This document shows positions 1 through 6,772 of a DNA stretch of 6,902 nt, one piece after another (positions within the stretch are counted from its first letter, which is position 1; every line of letters begins with the position of its first letter). The notes beneath the pieces were generated by a model, which ran no database searches, had not been told where the DNA came from, and worked only from the letters and a program-made list of their open reading frames with translations. Origin of the DNA: an uncultured Planctomycetaceae bacterium (GTDB lineage: Bacteria > Planctomycetota > Planctomycetia > Pirellulales > UBA1268); NCBI GenBank assembly GCA_903958265.1, contig CAJBSQ010000564.1:1-6902 (forward strand), read 5' to 3'. The position numbers and the translations under genes were made by a program.

Positions 1-769
1 AGTCGGTGAGCGGAAACCGATCTCCTGCCGCGTCGTGCCCGACGATGTCGTCGCTGATGCAGAGAAGCGTGCGAGGAAAGTGTGCGACGTGCAGGTCGAT
101 GTGCCGGCGGATGAGCTCGTCGGCCCGGTCATCGGGCACCCGACTGCTCATGTGCGTATGCCCCTCGCCCCAGAGCCCAAAGCTGCCGATGTCGATGAAG
201 GCGACGTCGGGATTTCCGTCGTAGCGGGCTGCCATCGCCGCCAGGAACCGGCCGAGCTTCTCAAGAAAGACCGCGTCGCCGAAATCAGGATCCCAGCAAG
301 GCCCCTTGTCCGCTGGACCGTTGCCGAACTCGTAAAACGTTCCCCTCGCGCCGGCCTGCTTCACCCACTCGGGCGTCGCCCAGGGAAGCCAGTTCTCGGA
401 GCAGGTGATGCGAAACGCCACCTTCTTCCCTTGGGCGATCCACCGCTGCGCCGGCGTGTCGAGGAGCGCCCAGTTGAACCGCCCCTCCTCAGGCTCGACC
501 ATCGACCACGGGACCCGCAGGTAGACGGTGGAGACGCCGGGGAACCGTTCGGCGGTGTCGCCGGCGGCGAGGTGCGACCCGTAGTTGTCCGGCACGTTCG
601 AGTAGTAATGCATCGTCCAGCCCATGCCGGGATTGACGATCGCTGCTCCCGTGTCGGACGGCCGCGCCACGGTGATGCCGTCCACCTGCTGCTCCACGCC
701 AGGGCTCGCGGCCCATGCAACCGCCACGGCCCCCACCAACGGCGCGACAAATAGGCCCAACAGTTTCAT
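1..769 (-). CDS. Secreted GH-A-like hydrolase, DUF4832-type (partial, C-terminus beyond window)
   Basis: The frame is open from the ATG at 769 to the window edge, giving the first 256 residues and no stop. Residues 1-20 form a Sec signal peptide (MKLL, hydrophobic core, cleavage near AWA-AS). After an NPGMGW stretch (46-51) comes a beta strand with RVPWSMVEPEEGRFNW (85-100), the usual early TIM-barrel pattern of clan GH-A glycoside hydrolases. DIGSFGLWGEGH (193-204) resembles the GxWGE acid/base strand of that clan; E202 would be the acid/base. The second catalytic Glu would lie downstream of the window. A GAGAGA at 775-780, five bases before the ATG, supports the start. It follows the permease by 44 bases, so it is probably the sixth gene of the operon and may release the transported sugar from a glycoside. 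Substrate cannot be read from the sequence; DUF4832 or a GH42-like family are the closest fits from memory. Confidence 0.85.
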   Translation of the reverse strand, partial: MKLLGLFVAPLVGAVAVAWAASPGVEQQVDGITVARPSDTGAAIVNPGMGWTMHYYSNVPDNYGSHLAAGDTAERFPGVSTVYLRVPWSMVEPEEGRFNWALLDTPAQRWIAQGKKVAFRITCSENWLPWATPEWVKQAGARGTFYEFGNGPADKGPCWDPDFGDAVFLEKLGRFLAAMAARYDGNPDVAFIDIGSFGLWGEGHTHMSSRVPDDRADELIRRHIDLHVAHFPRTLLCISDDIVGHDAAGDRFPLTD

Positions 770-774
770 GGCAT

Positions 775-780
775 TCTCTC
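775..780 (-). promoter_or_regulatory. Ribosome binding site of the GH-A-like gene
   Basis: GAGAGA on the minus strand sits five bases before the ATG at 769. It is purine-rich and well spaced. No hairpin or promoter was seen in the 44-base gap (770-813), so the gene probably depends on readthrough from the permease. Confidence 0.5.
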
Positions 781-813
781 GATGACGTCGTGGGCGGGAT
801 GGCTCAGGGGCGG

Positions 814-2124
814 CTAGCGGTGGCGAAAGCGGTCGAGCAGCACGGCCCCGAGGATCACGAGGCCAAGAACGACTTTCTGCGTGTAGCTCTCGACGTTCGT
901 GAGGTTCATGCCGTTTTGGATCACGGCGATGATGAACGCGCCGACGAGCGTGCCAAGCATTGAGCCCTCGCCGCCGCGGAGGCTCGTGCCCCCCACCACC
1001 ACGGCCGCGATCACGTAGAGTTCGTACATCCCGCCATAGGTTGGCGAGCCGCTCTTGAGCTGCGACGCCATGATCACGCCGCCGAGCCCGGCGAGCACCG
1101 CGCAGGCGACGTAGGCAAAAAAGAGCACGCGATCCACGGGCACACCCGAGAGGTGGGCCGCCTCGCGATTGCCGCCGACCGCGTAGAGATAGCGGCCAAG
1201 CGTGGTTCGCGACATGACGACGTGGGCAAGGCCATAGAGCAGGAGCATGAGCACGACCGCGTTCGGCACGCTCAGGAGATTCGCGCCGCGGCCGAGCCAC
1301 ACGAACGAATCGGGGATCTGATAGATCGACTGCCCTTTGGCGAGGATGTAGGCCATGCCGCTGCTGACCAGCATCATCGCCAGCGTGACGATGAACGGCG
1401 GAATCCCGCACCGCGTGATCATCAGCCCCGTGAATGCCCCCACGAGGCCGCAGGCGGCGATGGCCGCCACGCAGGCCAGCAGCATGCCGCCCGTGGAGGC
1501 CTCCGGGCCCCCGAGATAGTCGCGGATGATGCCGGCCGTCACCACCGCCGAGAGGGCCAACAGGCTGCCCACGGAGAGGTCGATGCCCCCGGTGATGATC
1601 ACCATCGTCATGCCAATCGCGATGATCGCAATCACTGCGATCTGGTTGGCGATGTTGAGGAGGTTCTCCGCCTTGAGGAAGTTCGGCCAGCGGTAGCTCC
1701 GGGGGACGACCAGCCGGGGCGTGCCGACCGTGGGAAAGTCGGTCGCGAGGTCGGAGAACACGAGCCACTTCCCTGCGGTCTGCGTGCAGGCAATGGCGTC
1801 GATCGTGCCACCGCCACCGGCGATCTCCGCGAGGGCGTCGCGAGCCTCCTTCGGTCCGCCGGTGACCGTCTTCAGCACCCGGGCCCCCGTGGCGGCCAGG
1901 TCGCGATCCAGGCGGGCGGCGAAGGCGGCGTCGCCGGGCTGGTCGCCAGCGACGACGAGCACCCGCGGCTCCCTGCCACACTCCCCGCCGATCGCCGCGA
2001 CCACCTGCTTCGCGGCAGCCTCGCCGGTGGGCGACTGCTCGCTCGTGGTCACCACGCTGAAGGTGCCGCAGAGCAGCAAAAGCACAAGCACCATGCCATA
2101 GTCGGCAAACAGTCGCTGCTTCAT
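814..2124 (-). CDS. rbsC: RbsC-type sugar ABC transporter permease with extra extracytoplasmic domain
   Basis: This is the membrane channel subunit of a ribose/xylose/galactose-class importer. It has 436 residues, against roughly 320-350 for RbsC relatives. The first membrane helix is at 11-28. The conserved permease core then starts only at about 148 with NFLKAENLLNIANQ, followed by GMTMVIITGGIDLSVGS (171-187), the cytoplasmic coupling loop LGRYLYAVGGNREAAHLSGV (309-328) and GGTSLRGGEGSMLGTLVGA (378-396), all family hallmarks. Residues 30-145 are an insertion that should face the periplasm and has alternating predicted beta strands and helices (see findings). ATG at 2124 is eight bases after the ATPase stop, with a GAG seven bases ahead of it that overlaps that stop. 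The stop is TAG at 814. The symbol is given at family level; ribose as substrate is not shown. Confidence 0.96.
   Translation of the reverse strand: MKQRLFADYGMVLVLLLLCGTFSVVTTSEQSPTGEAAAKQVVAAIGGECGREPRVLVVAGDQPGDAAFAARLDRDLAATGARVLKTVTGGPKEARDALAEIAGGGGTIDAIACTQTAGKWLVFSDLATDFPTVGTPRLVVPRSYRWPNFLKAENLLNIANQIAVIAIIAIGMTMVIITGGIDLSVGSLLALSAVVTAGIIRDYLGGPEASTGGMLLACVAAIAACGLVGAFTGLMITRCGIPPFIVTLAMMLVSSGMAYILAKGQSIYQIPDSFVWLGRGANLLSVPNAVVLMLLLYGLAHVVMSRTTLGRYLYAVGGNREAAHLSGVPVDRVLFFAYVACAVLAGLGGVIMASQLKSGSPTYGGMYELYVIAAVVVGGTSLRGGEGSMLGTLVGAFIIAVIQNGMNLTNVESYTQKVVLGLVILGAVLLDRFRHR
1690..2037 (-). other. Inserted alpha/beta domain in the permease (residues 30-145)
   Basis: Between the first helix and the core of the permease lies a soluble segment that ordinary RbsC proteins lack. 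By eye its order is strand (RVLVVAGD, 54-61), helix (66-79), strand (ARVLKTVTGG, 81-90), helix (91-102), strand (IDAIACT, 108-114), helix (117-129), strand (TPRLVVPRSY, 135-144). That is the order of the N-terminal lobe of type I periplasmic binding proteins such as RbsB. It holds two cysteines, C49 and C113, that could pair outside the cytoplasm. The reading frame and GC-rich third positions continue without a break, so I do not see a frameshift artefact. Confidence 0.65.
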
Positions 2125-2132
2125 GATCGATC

Positions 2133-3623
2133 TCAGGCGTGCGCCAGCTCCATGACCTGTTCCTGGGTCGCCTGCGGCACGTCGGCAATCTCGCCGGTCA
2201 CGCGGCCGTCGTGCATCACGAGGATCCGGTCGGCCATGCCGAGCACCTCAGGAAGTTCGGAACTGATCATGATGATCGATTTGCCGGCGGCGACCAACTC
2301 GTTCATCAACAGGTAAATCTCATATTTTGCCCCCACATCGATGCCGCGGGTGGGCTCGTCGAAGATCAGCACCTCGCAGTTCCGGGCCAGCCACTTGGCC
2401 AGCACGACCTTCTGCTGGTTGCCGCCGGAGAGCGTGCCAGCGGCCTGCTCCTGGCCCGCCACCTTGATCCGGAGCCGGTCGATGGAACGGGCAAACGTCT
2501 CCCGCTCGCGGGCCAGGTCCACAAACCCGCGGCGGGAGAGCCAGCCAAGGTTTGGCAGCCCGAAGTTCTCCCGGACCGAATGCCCGAGCACGAGCCCCTG
2601 AAGTTTCCGGTCCTCGGTGAGCAGACCGATGCCCGCCGCGATCGCATCACGCGGAGACGCGATGGCGAGCAGTTTTCCGTCGAGCCGAATCTCGCCCGTG
2701 TCGCGGGCGTCGGCGCCGAAGTTGAGCCGCACCGTCTCGGTGCGGCCGGCGCCCACGAGCCCGGTGATCGCCAGGATCTCACCGCGGTGAACCACAAACG
2801 ACACGTCGCGCACCGCCGGCGACCGCGAGAGGTGGGCGACCTCCAGGCGGGGTTCACCGATCACGGTAGTCCGCGCGGGAAAATCGCCCGCCAGTTCGCG
2901 GCCCACCATCAGCTCAATCATCTCGCTCCGGGTGATTCCGTCGATCGGCCGCTCGCCCACGTTGCCGCCGTCGCGGAGCACCATCACCCGGTCGGCAATC
3001 GCAACCACCTCTTCCAGCCGGTGGGTGATGGAGATGATGCCGATCCCCTGCCGAGCGAGGTCGCGGATGATGTCGAACAGTCTCGCGGCCTCGTGACTGG
3101 TGAGCGCCGAGGTCGGCTCGTCCATCACGATGATCCGGGCATCGAGCGCAAGCGCCTTGGCGATCTCGACGAGTTGCTGCTGCGCCGTCGAGAGCCGTCG
3201 GCAGGGCACGTCGAGGTCGATGTCCACGCCCAGCCGGGCGAAGAGTTCTGCCGCCCGCTGCCGCTCCTGGCCGCGGGCGACGAAGCCCGCCCGCGACTGC
3301 TCCTGGCCGAGGAAGATGTTCTCCACGGCGGTCAGCCCGGGAACGAGCGTGAACTCCTGGTACATGACGGCCACGCCCGCCGACCGCGAGTCGTGCGGCG
3401 AGCGGAACGTCGTCTCCCGGCCGTCGATCGCGATCGTCCCCTTGTCGGCCCGATGGGCACCGCCGAGCACCTTCATGAGCGTGCTCTTGCCCGCGCCGTT
3501 CTCGCCCAACAGCGCGAGCACCTCGCCGGCCGCGAGCCTGAGATCCACCCCGCGGAGCGCCTGCACGCCGGGGAACGACTTCACGATGCCCGCCATCTGG
3601 AGCAGCGGCGGAGGCGCCGTCAT
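2133..3623 (-). CDS. rbsA: RbsA-type sugar ABC transporter ATPase (two nucleotide-binding domains)
   Basis: This cytoplasmic subunit powers sugar import. It has 496 residues with two fused ATPase domains, close to the about 500 of RbsA/MglA/XylG. Domain 1 has Walker A GENGAGKST (40-48), Q-loop Q89, signature LSTAQQQ (144-150), Walker B IIVMDEPTSAL (164-174) and switch His H201. Domain 2 has a degenerate Walker A GLVGAGRTE (288-296, Arg for Lys), signature LSGGNQQ (398-404), Walker B VLIFDEPTRGID (418-429) and no switch His (ISSEL); this asymmetry is normal for the family. I start at the ATG at 3623, which overlaps the aroE-like stop as ATGA, because homology begins just after it; the frame stays open to an upstream ATG at 3686, inside aroE, but the 21 extra residues are Arg-rich noise. 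The permease follows eight bases downstream. The symbol is family level. Confidence 0.96.
   Translation of the reverse strand: MTAPPPLLQMAGIVKSFPGVQALRGVDLRLAAGEVLALLGENGAGKSTLMKVLGGAHRADKGTIAIDGRETTFRSPHDSRSAGVAVMYQEFTLVPGLTAVENIFLGQEQSRAGFVARGQERQRAAELFARLGVDIDLDVPCRRLSTAQQQLVEIAKALALDARIIVMDEPTSALTSHEAARLFDIIRDLARQGIGIISITHRLEEVVAIADRVMVLRDGGNVGERPIDGITRSEMIELMVGRELAGDFPARTTVIGEPRLEVAHLSRSPAVRDVSFVVHRGEILAITGLVGAGRTETVRLNFGADARDTGEIRLDGKLLAIASPRDAIAAGIGLLTEDRKLQGLVLGHSVRENFGLPNLGWLSRRGFVDLARERETFARSIDRLRIKVAGQEQAAGTLSGGNQQKVVLAKWLARNCEVLIFDEPTRGIDVGAKYEIYLLMNELVAAGKSIIMISSELPEVLGMADRILVMHDGRVTGEIADVPQATQEQVMELAHA
3620..3623 (-). promoter_or_regulatory. ATGA stop-start overlap coupling aroE-like gene and ATPase
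   Basis: The ATPase ATG (3623-3621) shares two bases with the TGA of the aroE-like gene (3622-3620). Only a weak GATGGGCG precedes it, so ribosome reinitiation after the dehydrogenase is the likely route of translation. This ties dehydrogenase and transporter amounts together. Confidence 0.7.
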
Positions 3624-4471
3624 ACGCCCATCGCGGCTTCGAGGGCCGTGCGCATCGCCGCGGCGTCGGGCTCGACGCCGGTCCAATAGCCGACGCCCAC
3701 GATCCCCTGGTTCACGAGCATGCCGAGGCCGTCGATCGTCCGGCAGCCCCGAGCCGCGGCATCGTCGAGGAGCCGGGTCCGGACGGGATTGAAGATGACG
3801 TCGGCCACCACCATACCGGGGGCGAGCGAGTCGAGGTCGATCGCCAGCCGGGCCTGCCGGTCGTAGAGGCCGATCGAGGTGGCGTTGATCACGATGTCGG
3901 TGCCCGAAGGGACGGCATAGTCGCCGTTCCAGACCACCAGATCGGCCGCGAGGCCCAGCGTGTCGCGGAGCAGGCCGACGAGTTCCTCTCCGCGCGGCTG
4001 AGACCGGTTGACGACGGTGATCCGCCCCGCTCCCGCGAGGCCGAGTTCCACCGCAATCGCCCGAGCCGCCCCGCCCGCGCCGAAGAGCACGATCGACTTG
4101 CCGCGTGGATCGATCACCGACTGGAGCGACTTGAGAAAGCCCTTGCCGTCGGTGTTTTCCCCGATCAGCTGGTCGCCCCGCCGCACCACGCAGTTCACCG
4201 CCCCCATCACCGCGGCCGACTCCCCCAGCCCGTCGAGGTGGGGAATCACGGTCACCTTGTGCGGCAGACTGCAGTTGAACCCGCGGAAGCCCATCGCCTT
4301 CGCACCGCGGACCGCGGCGGCGAGATCACCGGGCTCGACCTCCATGTTGACGTACCGCCAGTGCAGGCCGTGGCACGCAAAGGCGGCCTCGATCATAGCG
4401 ACCGTGGGGTTGCCGGCCGCCCCCGTAGACATCGAGCCGACGAGTTCGTGGAGAAATGGTCCCTGGCTCAT
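3620..4471 (-). CDS. aroE: Shikimate dehydrogenase family oxidoreductase with divergent substrate pocket
   Basis: It is a 283-residue NADP-dependent dehydrogenase of the AroE/YdiB fold, at the family's usual length. Seen: catalytic Lys K72 in GFNCSLPHK (64-72), N93, catalytic Asp D108 in ENTDGKGF, glycine-rich loop GAGGAA (131-136), NRS (155-157) where Arg normally binds the NADP 2'-phosphate, and Q255 in GMLVNQG. Different: the N-terminal SxSPxxHN motif, whose serines hold the shikimate carboxylate, is replaced by a GSMSTGAAGNPTVAMIEAAF stretch (12-31), and the pocket tyrosine is F227 (DVIFNP). The chemistry is therefore kept but the substrate may differ. The ATG at 4471 is three bases after the binding-protein stop and the TGA overlaps the ATPase ATG, so it is embedded in a transport operon, not in an aromatic amino acid operon. 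A catabolic role on the imported compound is inferred. Confidence 0.92.
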   Translation of the reverse strand: MSQGPFLHELVGSMSTGAAGNPTVAMIEAAFACHGLHWRYVNMEVEPGDLAAAVRGAKAMGFRGFNCSLPHKVTVIPHLDGLGESAAVMGAVNCVVRRGDQLIGENTDGKGFLKSLQSVIDPRGKSIVLFGAGGAARAIAVELGLAGAGRITVVNRSQPRGEELVGLLRDTLGLAADLVVWNGDYAVPSGTDIVINATSIGLYDRQARLAIDLDSLAPGMVVADVIFNPVRTRLLDDAAARGCRTIDGLGMLVNQGIVGVGYWTGVEPDAAAMRTALEAAMGV

Positions 4472-4474
4472 GGG

Positions 4475-5443
4475 TCAGTTCAGCTCCGGGTCGCGCTCGG
4501 CATCGGCCCGCCGGTAGAGGCTCGTGGGGATCAAGAGTTGCGGCGGCAGCGTCTCACCCTTGGAGTGGCGGATGATGGCGTCGACGATCTGGGCCCCCAT
4601 CTTGTCGGGAAACTGGATGGGGTCGGCGTAGATCTTGCCGTCCTTGATTGCCTGCCGGCCCTCGGGCTGGCCGTCGAAGCCCACGATGAACACGGCCGTC
4701 TTCCCTGCCTTCTCCAGAGCGGCCCGGGCGCCGAGCGCCGCGGGATCGTTGATCGCGAAGATGCCGCGGAGGTTTGGGTTGGCCTGCAGCGCGTCTTCGG
4801 CAGCCTTGAAGCCGACGTCCTTCGCGCCGCCGCTCTCCAGTTCCGCCACGATCTCGATCTTCCCCTTCCCGGCGGCATTGTGGGCGTCGATCACCTCGCG
4901 AAATCCTTTCACGCGGAGCTGGCAGGATTCCGCCTGCTTGAAGTGGAGGACCGCGACCTCGCCCCCCGCCTCACCCAGGGCCTCGATCATCGCCAGGCCC
5001 GCCTCCTTGCCGCCGCTGAAGTTGTCGGTGGCCACCTGCGTGACGATCTTCACGCCCGGCTCGTTGCACGGAATGTCGACGGTGAACACCGGGATGCCCG
5101 CGGCGTTCGCCTCCTGGATCACCGGGATGATCGACTTCGAGTCGCAGGGGCTGAGCACGATCGCGCTCACCTTCTTGACGATGAAATCCTTGATCTGGTT
5201 GCTCTGCTTGGCCACGTCCTTGTCGCCGCTGACCACGATCGCCTCATAGCCCCGCTTGGCCCCTTCGGCCGCGATCGTGTCGCCGATCACCTTGAAGAAC
5301 GGGTTGTCGAGCGTGAGCAGCGAGACACCGATTGAGCCTTGTGCGGCGGCGGCCGCAGGCGGGGCGGCGGTGGGTGCCGGCTCGGCGCAGCCGACGAACA
5401 GGGCGAGCGTGGCGACGAGAAGTGCGGAAGCGATGTGGTGCAT
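4475..5443 (-). CDS. RbsB-type periplasmic sugar-binding lipoprotein (ABC transporter)
   Basis: This 322-residue protein captures the substrate and delivers it to the permease. Residues 1-18 are a hydrophobic export signal ending LFVG-C19, an acceptable though not ideal lipobox (Phe at -3), followed by an Ala/Pro linker to about 35. The type I binding-protein fold follows: SLLTLDNPFF (41-50), VDIPC (122-126), the hinge-side TDNFSGG, INDPAALGA (231-239), VGFDGQPEG (254-262) and PIQFPDKMGA (275-284). Aligned by eye to E. coli RbsB, contacts S9, N13, F15, F16, D89, R141, N190, D215 and Q235 are kept (S41, N47, F49, F50, D123, R177, N232, D257, Q277), but R90 is I124 and F164 is G206. The ligand is thus sugar-like but probably not ribose. 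The frame is open up to 6019 through the preceding gene; I reject that extension because the signal peptide starts at the ATG at 5443. It sits 23 bases after the mutarotase-like gene. Confidence 0.94.
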   Translation of the reverse strand: MHHIASALLVATLALFVGCAEPAPTAAPPAAAAAQGSIGVSLLTLDNPFFKVIGDTIAAEGAKRGYEAIVVSGDKDVAKQSNQIKDFIVKKVSAIVLSPCDSKSIIPVIQEANAAGIPVFTVDIPCNEPGVKIVTQVATDNFSGGKEAGLAMIEALGEAGGEVAVLHFKQAESCQLRVKGFREVIDAHNAAGKGKIEIVAELESGGAKDVGFKAAEDALQANPNLRGIFAINDPAALGARAALEKAGKTAVFIVGFDGQPEGRQAIKDGKIYADPIQFPDKMGAQIVDAIIRHSKGETLPPQLLIPTSLYRRADAERDPELN

Positions 5444-5466
5444 GGTGGCTCGGACGTGGGGTGGTG

Positions 5467-6693
5467 TCAGAACGTGCCGGTCGCGAGGAACTCGTGCCGG
5501 ACGGGAGCCGTGACGCGTTTCCCGGTGGTCGAGACGAACGTCACTTCGCCCGGCGGAAACTCGAGCGTTTTCACGTTGTCGAACCCCTCGGGGATGCGGA
5601 CGACGCCCTGGATGGAGTTGACCGTGGTCGGCTTGTCGGCGGTGAGGGTGACGGCCGTCGCCACGCCCTCCTTCGAGAGCAGGTTGTCGCTCACCGAGGC
5701 GGCCAGACCGTCGGCGAAGAAGGCGGTCGCGTCTTCGATGCCGAGGCAGTTGCTGCGGCCGTTCCACGGGTGGCCGTGGCGGCCGTGGTTTTCCATCCAG
5801 AACACGGTCGTGGTGAGCACGGCGGGATCCTTGAGGGCGAACCAGAGATAGCCGTCGGCCGGAAACGTGGCCGTCGTCCAGGCGGGGCCGCCAGTCTTCT
5901 CCGACGGTTCGTTGACGAGTTGCACGAGGTCGGCGTAGCCGTGACGGCCCGGGAGCCGCGTGAGGTCGGCGTCGGCCGCCCCCTTCCAGGCCACGGGCAC
6001 CTTCGCGAGATCGGTCCACTTCGCCCCGGGCAGCAGGGCCTGATACTCCCGCTGCTTCGGGTCGCTAAAGACGCCGGGACAGGTCATGCCGAAGCGAATC
6101 GGGCTCGTGGCGATCCGCACGGCTCCTTCCTTCTCGGGCATCGCGAGCGTGGCGTGGTGACCGAGCGGAGCCCGCCCGGCGAAGCCCTCGATCGTGTGCC
6201 GCGAGTAGACGGCGTTTTGGCCGTCCACGAGCGACAGGTCCTTGATGACGCGGCCCTTTCGGACCTTTGTGTCGATCTCCATCGTGAGCGTGCTCACGTC
6301 GCCCGCCTGCTTCGTGCCGACCACCTTCCACGGCTCGCCCACGATCTCGCCGTGCGGCGGATGCTTTTCGCCCGCCACCTCCGCCGAGTTGCCGCCGAAC
6401 GGCATGCAGAAGAAGTCGCCGCGAAGCGTAACCAGTACCGGCGCCGGCATCGGCAGCGGGGCCTCGTCCTGCCAGGGGCTCACGTAGTAGGGCTGCACGG
6501 GCCGGTCGCTCGAGCGGAAAAACGTGACTGGCGCCATGTGGCCACCCCGCGTGGTCACCGCCACCTCGACGTCTTTCGTGGCGAGGATCACGCTCGGCTG
6601 CGAGTGAACGCTGCGGGAGAGCGCTTCGGCTGCGACCGCCGACGGGATCAGAACGAGACTCGCGGCCAAGGCACAAAGAAACGTCATACCCAT
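5467..6693 (-). CDS. Secreted galactose-mutarotase-like protein of unknown substrate
   Basis: This 408-residue protein heads the operon. A hydrophobic segment (residues 3-18) ends at SAVAA-EA (cleavage near 22), so export is likely, although no Lys or Arg precedes the core. The rest looks beta-rich. TTRGGHMAPVTF (47-58), HPPHGEIVGEPW (111-122), GHHATLAMPE (178-187) and NCLGIEDATAFF (315-326) recall the aldose 1-epimerase/DUF4432-like superfamily, where a HG-x-W element, a second His and a late Glu line the sugar site; H114, H180 and E320 are my candidates. I cannot name a precise family, and a non-enzymatic carbohydrate-binding role is possible. Two ATGs are available, 6693 and 6687. There is no in-frame start between them and the stop at 6748-6750. 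It is 23 bases ahead of the binding-protein gene, suggesting it handles the same ligand outside the cytoplasm. Confidence 0.85.
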   Translation of the reverse strand: MGMTFLCALAASLVLIPSAVAAEALSRSVHSQPSVILATKDVEVAVTTRGGHMAPVTFFRSSDRPVQPYYVSPWQDEAPLPMPAPVLVTLRGDFFCMPFGGNSAEVAGEKHPPHGEIVGEPWKVVGTKQAGDVSTLTMEIDTKVRKGRVIKDLSLVDGQNAVYSRHTIEGFAGRAPLGHHATLAMPEKEGAVRIATSPIRFGMTCPGVFSDPKQREYQALLPGAKWTDLAKVPVAWKGAADADLTRLPGRHGYADLVQLVNEPSEKTGGPAWTTATFPADGYLWFALKDPAVLTTTVFWMENHGRHGHPWNGRSNCLGIEDATAFFADGLAASVSDNLLSKEGVATAVTLTADKPTTVNSIQGVVRIPEGFDNVKTLEFPPGEVTFVSTTGKRVTAPVRHEFLATGTF

Positions 6694-6702
6694 CCTGCTC
6701 TC
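6694..6702 (-). promoter_or_regulatory. Ribosome binding site before the operon's first gene
   Basis: GAGAGCAGG abuts the ATG at 6693 and is six bases from the second ATG at 6687. The GAG-AG part serves the first start with a four-base gap, while AGCAGG serves the second with better spacing. The choice alters the protein by only two residues (MG) at the tip of the signal peptide. Confidence 0.5.
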
Positions 6703-6710
6703 ATCAAGAG

Positions 6711-6727
6711 ACCGGTCGGGAACCGGT
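6711..6727 (-). promoter_or_regulatory. Two ACCGGT palindromes forming a leader hairpin or paired operator
   Basis: ACCGGT occurs at 6711-6716 and 6722-6727, 11 bases apart centre to centre. In RNA the copies can pair into a six-base stem with a five-base UCCCG loop, ending eight bases before the ribosome binding site. As DNA, the one-turn spacing could suit a dimeric repressor. There is no U-run after it, so it is not a terminator. Confidence 0.4.
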
Positions 6728-6744
6728 AATGCCGAGGCGAAGCG

Positions 6745-6772
6745 ATCTTACCGAATATTTCTAAGCGGTCTA
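6745..6772 (-). promoter_or_regulatory. Candidate sigma-70-like promoter of the operon
   Basis: On the minus strand TAGACC (6772-6767) and TAAGAT (6750-6745) are 16 bases apart, each matching 4 of 6 consensus positions. They lie in the only low-GC patch of the window, and would give a leader of about 45 bases that contains the ACCGGT hairpin. The matches are weak, and planctomycete promoters often depart from this consensus. Confidence 0.25.

Noticed and set aside
781..790. GATGACGTCG with a GACGTC palindrome in the gap before the GH-A-like gene
   Set aside because: It is a single six-base palindrome in GC-rich DNA inside a likely operon, with no second copy or nearby promoter.
2133..3623. 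Degenerate Walker A (Arg for Lys) and missing switch His in the second ATPase domain
   Set aside because: This asymmetry is standard in RbsA/MglA-type double ATPases, so it is not a sign of inactivation.
2139..3689. Long open frame on the plus strand (516 codons) opposite the ATPase, with similar ones at 1153-2316, 4238-5335 and 5332-6729
   Set aside because: All lie opposite well-recognised genes in GC-rich DNA where stops are rare in shadow frames; their proteins are Arg/His/Ala-rich and match no family.
5444..6019. 192-codon upstream extension of the binding-protein frame
   Set aside because: It runs through the mutarotase-like gene in another frame, has low-complexity basic sequence, and the lipoprotein signal begins exactly at the ATG at 5443.
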